Part shown: positions 12,550 through 17,743 of the stretch, piece by piece
Layout: each line of letters begins with the position of its first letter
How positions within the stretch are numbered: the first letter of the stretch is position 1
Origin: Liminaster sp045576355
Lineage (GTDB): Bacteria > Bacteroidota > Bacteroidia > Bacteroidales > UBA3663
Length of the DNA: 17,743 nt
Assembly: GCA_045576355.1 (NCBI GenBank)
Contig: JAZNGG010000063.1
Span: 1 to 17,743 of the forward strand
Direction: 5' to 3'
Notes under the pieces: model-generated
What the model saw: only the letters and a program-made list of their open reading frames with translations
Databases searched by the model: none
What the model was told of the DNA's origin: nothing
Position numbers and translations under genes: made by a program

Positions 12550-15542
12550 CAATACTCTCTTTGTCTTCTGCCACCGCCATTTTCGGGACTGCCATTTGAT
12601 CGTCTGTCAGAGTAGTTGCCGCGGGGATTTTCGCCTTCTCCTCCGGATGGGCGGAAGCCTCTGCCATTGCCTCTGCCGGGACCCATCTTGTTGAATCTCA
12701 TGCTCAATCCAACAAGGAAGTATTGTCCTAAGACGGTGGTCTCACGGTCTTCTAATGAGGTGGCACTTACGTTGCGGCTGATGCTGCTTTTCTCCTGGAG
12801 TATGTCGAATATTTTTACAAATGTGGTGAGGTTCTTTTTCTCTAAGAAGGATTTGCTGATTTGGGCATTCCAGATGGTCTGGTTGCGATGGATGCCGGCA
12901 CTGTAGCCTCGGCGTGCAGTGTAGTTGAGGTCACTGCTGAGGGTGATGTCCCAGGGCATAAGGTACTGGACGTTGAATCTGCCTCCGAAGTTTTGTGTTG
13001 CCCCCAGGTTATTATTGGCAGCGATGCTGGCTTCGGTGTATTGGATGTTGTAGTTGCCACGAAGTTCGACGTTGAGTTTTTCTCCTCGATAGGCAATCCC
13101 TGCTTGCTGCCGGGCAGAGGTGGTGCGGGTATGGTTGAGTCGGCTGTCTGTGTTGCGGAGATTGGCATAACCGACGTTTTCCTGATAGTTTATTTGTGTG
13201 GAGGTTGTGGCATACCAAAGGTTGTCATAGAAGGGGTAGGAGCCTCTGAATGATCCGTTGACACTCCAATTGCCAAGTCCGGAGATGTTGACGGTGATGG
13301 TGGTGTCGGTGCGGAGGTTTTCGCTGTACCATCGCTTGCTGGAGAGGGTGTTGAATGAGGCGGAGCCGTTTAATGAGGCTTCGATGCTGCTGTATGTCTC
13401 TTCGTTGAATCTCCGATAACGGATGGTGAGGTTGTTGGAGAAACTGGGATCCAGGTCTTTGTTGCCTAAACGGACGTGGGTGGCGCTCGTCTGGTTTTTG
13501 CGGGCTTGCAGTTGGTTCATGGAGGGCTGGCTGGTGCTGCCTCGATAGTTGATCTGGAGGTTGGTGCGTCGATCCCAATTATATCTGTATTGCAGGCGCG
13601 GTGCATAGTTTATGTAGTGGCGTTTGTAGTCTCGGGTGTGGTCGAATTTGTCTTCGTATTCCTGTGACTGTGGGAGGACGTCGATGCCGATGTTGAGGTT
13701 GTAGTTCTCCTGTGTGGTGCGGTAGGAGATGGTTGCTGTATAGTTGACATTGGTGGTATAGGTGTCTGAGTTGTAATCCAGGTTGCTCCTGCCGTTGATG
13801 CTGTCTCCGTATTGTTGGCTTTTGTTGTCCCAAAAGTGATATAGGTTGCGGTTGTTGCGATTGGAGAGTTGGGCTGTGGCACTCAGTTCGATGGAGTGAC
13901 GTTCGGCAAGAGGCTCAACGTGGGTTATTCGGACCCGATAGGATTCGTTGTGGCTCTCTTCTTCTTGCCATTGGTGGATGGTGGTGTCGTTGTTGAGGGC
14001 AAGATCGGAGACCTGTAGTGAGTCATATGAGGTATAGGAGCGAGTGTAGTGGTCTCCGTCATTGATGCGTCCGGAGAATGCTAAGGTGATGCTGCTGCGT
14101 CTTCTGCCTCGCTCCAGTTTTTTGGAGTAGCTATAGGTGGCATTAATTCCATAATTGACACCTTCCTGATCAATGGTGTTGCTGCTTTGGGTTTGGCTGA
14201 TGTAGCGGTTGTGCCAGGTTCCATCGTACAGAAACATACTGTCTTCATATTGGGTGGAGCTTTGGTCGTAGTCTTCGGTTTGGGTTCGGTTGAATTCCAA
14301 TGTGGGTCTTATCTGTATGCGATGCTCTTTTTCTTCTCCCCATTGGTATTCGAACTTCATGTTTACCTGTGCGTTCTGGCTGCGGTTGTTGCCGAAGTTT
14401 TCGCTGTCGGTTATGGTGTTGCCGGATTTGAGGTAGTTGATGCGATGTCTTTTGGAGTATTCGTCTTGCTTGCTGCCTCCGTATAGTACGTCTCCTCCGA
14501 TTGACAGAGGGGTATTGATGTCGCTCATTCGGTTGCCTTCATCATAATTGACATTGAGGCCGACGCTCCAACTGGTGTTTAGGCCGTTGCCTCTGCCTCC
14601 GCTCATCCGGTTGCCTCGCATGGATGATCCGCTCATGACTCGGTCTCCCAAATCGCCGAAACCAGTGTTGTTGGTGTTGTTAGCGTTGGCAATAAGGGCA
14701 TTCTGATAGTTGCCTCTGAAGTATCCGATCATTCCTTTGGTTTCGAATCGATCAGAGATATCTTTGCCGTCCCCCCATGCTCCGGCTGCGTTGCCAAACC
14801 ATCCTCGTCTCATTTTTGGTTTGAGTTTGAGGTTGATGACTTTACGCCTTTCTCCATCATCGATGCCTGTGAGGCGGGACTCTTCGTTTTTCATATCGAC
14901 GATCTGCACAGATTCGATCATGTTGGCAGTGAGGTTTTTCATGGCTACCTGGGAGTTTTGTCCAAAAAACTCTTTACCGTCTACGTATATCTGTTGTACG
15001 GTTTCGCCTTGGGCTGTGATGCTGCCGTCTGTCCCAACTTCTACTCCGGGTAAACGCTTGATGAGGTCTTCGACCACGGCATCCGGCTGGGTTTTATAGC
15101 TGTCTGCGTAGTATTCGATGGTATCCTCGCGGATGATCATCGGGGGAGGTGTGGCTGAGACTATGGCTTCGCCAAGAATCCGCGCATCTTCTTGCATGTA
15201 AACATCTTTTAGATCGACAGGCTTTTGGTTTAGGTTTCTGACATGAATGTTTTTGTAGGTGGTCTGAAAGCCGATGTATGTAAATACGATGGCATATTGT
15301 CCCCCTTTTTTGATGCGGCTTGTAGTGAGTGTAAAGTTGCCGTTGTTGTCTGTGATAGCTCCCTGGATGAGTGTGGAATCCGGCAATGATAACATCCTTA
15401 ACGTAGCTCCCGGAAGGGAGGTGTCATCTGTGGCAGAGGCAACTCTGCCTTTGATCGTGAATGCGAATGAAGGGAGAGAGAGGCTTAGCAGCAGTATGAT
15501 TAGAACTGTGTTGAATATTTGTTTAAGTGATGGGACCGGCAT
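12549..15542 (-). CDS. TonB-receptor-like outer-membrane beta-barrel protein
   Basis: This 997-residue outer-membrane protein has a signal peptide (about 1-28, ending SLPSFAF), a carboxypeptidase-regulatory-like beta-sandwich (about 29-115; IKGRVASATDD, LPGATL, YIGFQTTY) and a plug-like region (about 150-245; LIKRLPGVEV, IYVDGKEFFG, NMIESVQIVD). A long barrel rich in aromatic and Asn/Thr strands follows, as in the OMP_b-brl_3 family. No TonB box or SusD partner is visible, so its cargo is unknown and it is not a classical SusC. After what looks like the last strand (YFLVGLSMRFNKM) a tail of about 45 residues rich in Gly, Arg and Asn is present, where most barrels end on an aromatic residue. 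Its base composition is clearly less AT-rich than that of the polysaccharide genes. It is transcribed alone. Confidence 0.9.
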   Translation of the reverse strand: MPVPSLKQIFNTVLIILLLSLSLPSFAFTIKGRVASATDDTSLPGATLRMLSLPDSTLIQGAITDNNGNFTLTTSRIKKGGQYAIVFTYIGFQTTYKNIHVRNLNQKPVDLKDVYMQEDARILGEAIVSATPPPMIIREDTIEYYADSYKTQPDAVVEDLIKRLPGVEVGTDGSITAQGETVQQIYVDGKEFFGQNSQVAMKNLTANMIESVQIVDMKNEESRLTGIDDGERRKVINLKLKPKMRRGWFGNAAGAWGDGKDISDRFETKGMIGYFRGNYQNALIANANNTNNTGFGDLGDRVMSGSSMRGNRMSGGRGNGLNTSWSVGLNVNYDEGNRMSDINTPLSIGGDVLYGGSKQDEYSKRHRINYLKSGNTITDSENFGNNRSQNAQVNMKFEYQWGEEKEHRIQIRPTLEFNRTQTEDYDQSSTQYEDSMFLYDGTWHNRYISQTQSSNTIDQEGVNYGINATYSYSKKLERGRRRSSITLAFSGRINDGDHYTRSYTSYDSLQVSDLALNNDTTIHQWQEEESHNESYRVRITHVEPLAERHSIELSATAQLSNRNNRNLYHFWDNKSQQYGDSINGRSNLDYNSDTYTTNVNYTATISYRTTQENYNLNIGIDVLPQSQEYEDKFDHTRDYKRHYINYAPRLQYRYNWDRRTNLQINYRGSTSQPSMNQLQARKNQTSATHVRLGNKDLDPSFSNNLTIRYRRFNEETYSSIEASLNGSASFNTLSSKRWYSENLRTDTTITVNISGLGNWSVNGSFRGSYPFYDNLWYATTSTQINYQENVGYANLRNTDSRLNHTRTTSARQQAGIAYRGEKLNVELRGNYNIQYTEASIAANNNLGATQNFGGRFNVQYLMPWDITLSSDLNYTARRGYSAGIHRNQTIWNAQISKSFLEKKNLTTFVKIFDILQEKSSISRNVSATSLEDRETTVLGQYFLVGLSMRFNKMGPGRGNGRGFRPSGGEGENPRGNYSDRRSNGSPENGGGRRQREY

Positions 15543-15816
15543 AGACAGAGTTTTGTTATGTGATTATAGTTTTATTCATGTCGTTAAGACTATTTTTTTT
15601 ATCATTGGTTTAACCATTATTTGCCTTTAGATTGTTTGTCTATTCTTTTTGCTATTTTTTATGTATATTGCCTGCTATCCTCACTCAAAATTATTTATAA
15701 TCTACTATCTCTATTGCCGAGTGTGACTTCAGTTTTCCTGTTAGAACGATGTGGTGTATGAAAACAAGTTGTCTGTTTCGTGTGTTTATTTGGAAAACTA
15801 TTGAATCATAGATTAT

Positions 15817-16716
15817 ATGTTATCTGGAGGAGAGAATCCCGATCGGAGAGACTATGTGATGAGCGTAGATGAGGCAGTAGGGATAATGAAGTTGAAGAAG
15901 GGGTATTTCGGTGTTGCGGTAGCCAAATTGCTGATGCATTGGCTCTCTGTCGATAAAGTCAATGCTCTTTATGCTCGATGTCTGCCGAATGTCGGTTGGA
16001 AATTTGCTTCTGCACTTTTGAGGGATTTAAATATTTCTCTTCATGTGGATTATTCGTCACATGCAGCAGAATTTCTTGAGATAAATAGTAAGAGGGAGGC
16101 AATGGGGAATAAGGAAATATCAAGTAAAAAAACGATTCGCTCTCCTTTTGTAACTGTTTCTAATCATCCTTTTGGTGCGTTGGATGGCATTGCTTTGCTT
16201 GCTCTGATGGGGTCATGGGTGGGTGATAGGTATAAACTTTTTGCTAATGAGATATTGATGCATATTGCAGCGATGCAACCCTCTTTTATTCCGGTCAATC
16301 CGGCTATTTCTGCAGAGTCTCCCATAAATAGGCATGCGGTCATTACTGCTTTTAGGCACATTGCCGAGGGTGGGTGTTTAGGTCTTTTTCCTGCCGGATG
16401 TGTTGCTCGACTTCATTGCGATGGTAAAATACACGAGGAGGCTTGGAGAGAGAGTCTGATGAAAATGGTCGCAAGGATGCAGGTGCCAATTTTACCCTTG
16501 TTTTTTGAGGGAAGAAATAGTTGGTTGTATCATGCTTTGGGATTAGTCAACTGGAGATTACGCTCCTTATGTCTGCCTCATGAGGTTTTTGTCAAACGAA
16601 ATGAGATTATTCATATCAAGGTGCGTGATCCTATTTTCCCAGCCTCTTTACAGGATATAAATAGTCCGACAAGGCTACAGGATTTTTTGCGGCATTCTTG
16701 TTTGGGGGATGTGTAA
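15817..16716 (+). CDS. PlsC-like lysophospholipid/lipid acyltransferase (hemolysin-like)
   Basis: The 299-residue protein has a PlsC acyltransferase domain: VSNHPFGALDGIALLAL at about 114-130, with His117 and Asp123 forming the HX5D catalytic motif, and GLFPAGCVAR (189-198), the acceptor-side FPAG block. The SNHP..GLDG and FPAG forms point to the group often annotated as putative hemolysin, which includes acyltransferases making ornithine or glycine lipids in Bacteroidales, rather than to housekeeping PlsC. It would act at the inner membrane. Two starts are possible: ATG 15817, which extends the frame, and ATG 15859 (MSVDEAV), preceded by purine-rich sequence; I keep the longer one with reserve. 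It is monocistronic and divergent from the outer-membrane gene. Confidence 0.82.
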   Translation: MLSGGENPDRRDYVMSVDEAVGIMKLKKGYFGVAVAKLLMHWLSVDKVNALYARCLPNVGWKFASALLRDLNISLHVDYSSHAAEFLEINSKREAMGNKEISSKKTIRSPFVTVSNHPFGALDGIALLALMGSWVGDRYKLFANEILMHIAAMQPSFIPVNPAISAESPINRHAVITAFRHIAEGGCLGLFPAGCVARLHCDGKIHEEAWRESLMKMVARMQVPILPLFFEGRNSWLYHALGLVNWRLRSLCLPHEVFVKRNEIIHIKVRDPIFPASLQDINSPTRLQDFLRHSCLGDV

Positions 16717-16741
16717 TATCGCAATTTATATATTTGAGGTT

Positions 16742-16845
16742 TATCGGAAACCAATAAATCTTAAGGTGTTTTTCTGTTACAGATATCTCGTTTTGTTAAT
16801 AATATGTACGCGCGCGTAAGGATTTTATATTATTGGTGTCCGATA
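16742..16845. repeat. 16-bp inverted repeat flanking a CG-rich palindrome
   Basis: The segment starting at 16742 (TATCGGAAACCAATAA) and the reverse complement of 16830-16845 (TATCGGACACCAATAA) differ at one base. The 72 bases between them contain the 12-base palindrome TACGCGCGCGTA (16807-16818). No target-site duplication is apparent around it. It may be a tiny MITE-like element, a structured 3' RNA or a protein-binding region. Confidence 0.6.
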
Positions 16846-16873
16846 GAAATTGGTAGTGATGTATAAGGTTAGG

Positions 16874-16909
16874 TTCGACAGCTATATGACGGCTGTCGAA
16901 TGCTTTTTT
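16874..16909 (+). terminator. Rho-independent terminator
   Basis: TTCGACAGC (16874-16882) pairs perfectly with GCTGTCGAA (16892-16900) around a 9-base loop, and six Ts follow after TGC. It lies 157 bases after the acyltransferase stop and would end that transcript or any RNA from the inverted-repeat region. Confidence 0.85.
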
Positions 16910-17027
16910 AATTATAAGGTATTCTAAAATCAGGTGGATCAGGTGTGTTTTTAGACTTAAAATAGTTAATTTCTTTTGCTAATATCTCATTTTTATCAAA
17001 TAAATGCTTTTGGAATGTTTTTTTTTA

Positions 17028-17035
17028 TAACTTTG
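17028..17035 (+). promoter_or_regulatory. Bacteroidales-type -7 box of the HIT gene
   Basis: TAACTTTG matches TAnnTTTG exactly. A TTTG lies upstream at 17009-17012, but the 15-base spacer is shorter than the usual 19-21. The leader of roughly 55 bases contains a small CTGCT/AGCAG hairpin (about 17044-17065). Confidence 0.55.
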
Positions 17036-17098
17036 CAAAACTTGCTGCTCAAAATTGGGGTAGCAGTGTTTTTAATTATTTCCTAATTTATTTATACT

Positions 17099-17524
17099 AT
17101 GTATAGTGATCCGAAACAATGTCTTTATTGCACCAATAATGAGACATTACAGAATTTGATGATCGAGTTTGCTCAGTTGAGAGTTTCCAGAGCTTTTCTT
17201 TTTAAGGAGCAGACATATCGCGGTCGTTGCCTTGTGGCATATAACGGCCATGTAAATGACCTTAATGAATTAAGTACCGAAGAACTCAATGCTTTTATGG
17301 CTGATGTTGCTCAAGTGACTCGCGCCATGCAGAAGGCATTTAATCCTGAGAAGATCAATTATGGCGCTTATAGCGATAAATTGTCTCATTTGCATTTCCA
17401 TTTGGCTCCGAAGTATGTGGATGGACCAGATTATGGAGGAACATTCCAGATGAATCCTGGCAAAGTGTATCTCAGTGATGCCGAGTATCAGGAGTTGATA
17501 GATGCTGTAAAAAAGCATTTATAA
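17099..17524 (+). CDS. HIT-family (histidine triad) nucleotide hydrolase/transferase
   Basis: The 141-residue protein carries the histidine triad SHLHFHLAPK, with H97, H99 and H101 in the HxHxHxx form. In this family the middle or last His attacks the alpha-phosphate of nucleotide substrates such as ApnA, AMP-lysine or nucleotide-sugars. An upstream CLYC pair (C8, C11) and H51 in YNGHVNDLNEL could form the zinc site seen in many HINT/HIT proteins. The length is normal for the family and the ends look intact. Its substrate is not known; cytoplasmic dinucleoside polyphosphate hydrolysis is the default guess. It has its own promoter and is followed by the rRNA-type promoter. Confidence 0.9.
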   Translation: MYSDPKQCLYCTNNETLQNLMIEFAQLRVSRAFLFKEQTYRGRCLVAYNGHVNDLNELSTEELNAFMADVAQVTRAMQKAFNPEKINYGAYSDKLSHLHFHLAPKYVDGPDYGGTFQMNPGKVYLSDAEYQELIDAVKKHL

Positions 17525-17608
17525 TCTAAATTGGCATATTCAGATAGCTTTTTAGGCCAAATAATGGGCACTTTTTAGATTGTTGAAGATAAAAAAGTGA
17601 AAAAATGT

Positions 17609-17639
17609 TTGGTGGTAATGAAAAAGTCTCTATCTTTGC
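17609..17639 (+). promoter_or_regulatory. Strong Bacteroidales promoter, probably of an rRNA operon
   Basis: TTTG (17609-17612) and TATCTTTG (17632-17639) are separated by 19 bases, an exact fit to the Bacteroidales consensus TTTG-N19-21-TAnnTTTG, preceded by A-rich sequence like an UP element. Transcription would begin about 17644-17647. Confidence 0.8.
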
Positions 17640-17643
17640 CCTC

Positions 17644-17743
17644 GCTTAACGAAAAAACGCGCTTTTAAGCACACTTCGTCAAGCAATGATCTTTGAAATG
17701 GTGAAGTAAAAAATAATAAGATAGCAAGTAGTACAAGAAGATC
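17644..17743 (+). other. Putative rRNA operon leader (16S expected just beyond the window)
   Basis: No ORF follows the strong promoter. The leader contains a GCTTAA/TTAAGC inverted repeat (17644-17670), an ATCTTTGAAA segment (17690-17699) and AAGTAGTACAAGAAG near the end, features I associate with sequence just upstream of 16S rRNA genes in Bacteroidales. The 16S gene itself is not in the window, so this is inference. Confidence 0.5.

Larger units (their letters stand above)
16717..17098 (+). other. Intergenic region with inverted repeat, terminator and promoter
   Basis: No gene is visible here. The region contains a 16-bp imperfect inverted repeat enclosing an alternating CG palindrome (16742-16845), a strong hairpin terminator (16874-16909), an AT-rich stretch, and the promoter and leader of the HIT gene. 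The elements are listed separately. Confidence 0.7.

Noticed and set aside
12467..12694. A 75-codon + strand ORF starting in the right direct repeat
   Set aside because: It starts in the hairpin and then runs antisense through the 3' end of the outer-membrane gene; its sequence resembles nothing.
12616..15099. Several + strand and other-frame ORFs within the outer-membrane gene, some over 100 codons
   Set aside because: They overlap a clear 997-residue protein with signal peptide and family motifs; they arise from its base composition and low-complexity codons.
15686..15693. TAATTTTG on the - strand as a -7 box for the outer-membrane gene
   Set aside because: It matches TAnnTTTG but is about 145 bases from the start and has no TTTG at the -33 distance; too weak in AT-rich DNA.
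1..17743. CRISPR array, tRNA gene, or complete insertion sequence
   Set aside because: No regularly spaced repeats, no cloverleaf-type sequence with a CCA-side match and no transposase frame were found on reading both strands.

Overview
The window looks like chromosomal DNA of a member of the order Bacteroidales (Bacteroidota). The evidence is the TonB-receptor-like outer-membrane barrel with an N-terminal carboxypeptidase-regulatory-like domain, several matches to the Bacteroidales TAnnTTTG promoter box (including a textbook TTTG-N19-TATCTTTG), a tyrosine-recombinase remnant of the Bacteroidales type, and very AT-rich polysaccharide genes next to less AT-rich core genes. I cannot name the genus.

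Positions 2-9120 are the distal half of a surface-polysaccharide (capsule, O-antigen or exopolysaccharide) locus, with all genes on the + strand. In order: the end of a Wzy-like polymerase, a GT2 glycosyltransferase, a hexapeptide O-acetyltransferase, a second GT2, a CysE/WcaB-like acetyltransferase, a 219-base gap, a GT4 glycosyltransferase, an integral-membrane acyltransferase-3, a GT10 (fucosyltransferase-type) enzyme, a beta-propeller protein of unknown role, and a third GT2. Many neighbours overlap by 4-14 bases, so they are probably co-transcribed. Together they would assemble and acylate a probably fucosylated repeat unit. A hairpin plus T-run at 9144-9171 may close the operon.

Positions 9318-12549 are a degraded accessory patch. 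It holds an AlbA_2/winged-helix pseudogene with a likely homopolymer frameshift, a truncated RhuM-like gene, a tyrosine-recombinase fragment and a helix-turn-helix (excisionase-type) fragment. Inside it lies one module that appears intact, on the - strand: a HipB-like repressor, a free-standing HipA N-terminal domain (HipS-like) and a HipA/HipT-like kinase. This is the layout of a tripartite HipBST toxin-antitoxin system. Its promoter carries three near-identical operator palindromes spaced 41 and 42 bases apart. The module and the recombination fragments lie between two 122-base direct repeats (8 mismatches), each holding a long terminator-like hairpin. The second repeat ends at the stop codon of the following outer-membrane gene.

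Positions 12549-17743 look like ordinary backbone: the large outer-membrane barrel protein (- strand), a PlsC-like acyltransferase, an intergenic region with a 16-bp inverted repeat and a strong terminator, a HIT-family hydrolase, and at the right edge a promoter and leader that resemble the start of an rRNA operon.

The best candidate for something new is the HipBST-like module with Thr-x-Thr in place of the Ser-x-Ser autophosphorylation sites and a Cys/His zinc-knuckle-like N-terminus on the kinase. The beta-propeller gene in the polysaccharide locus is the second.
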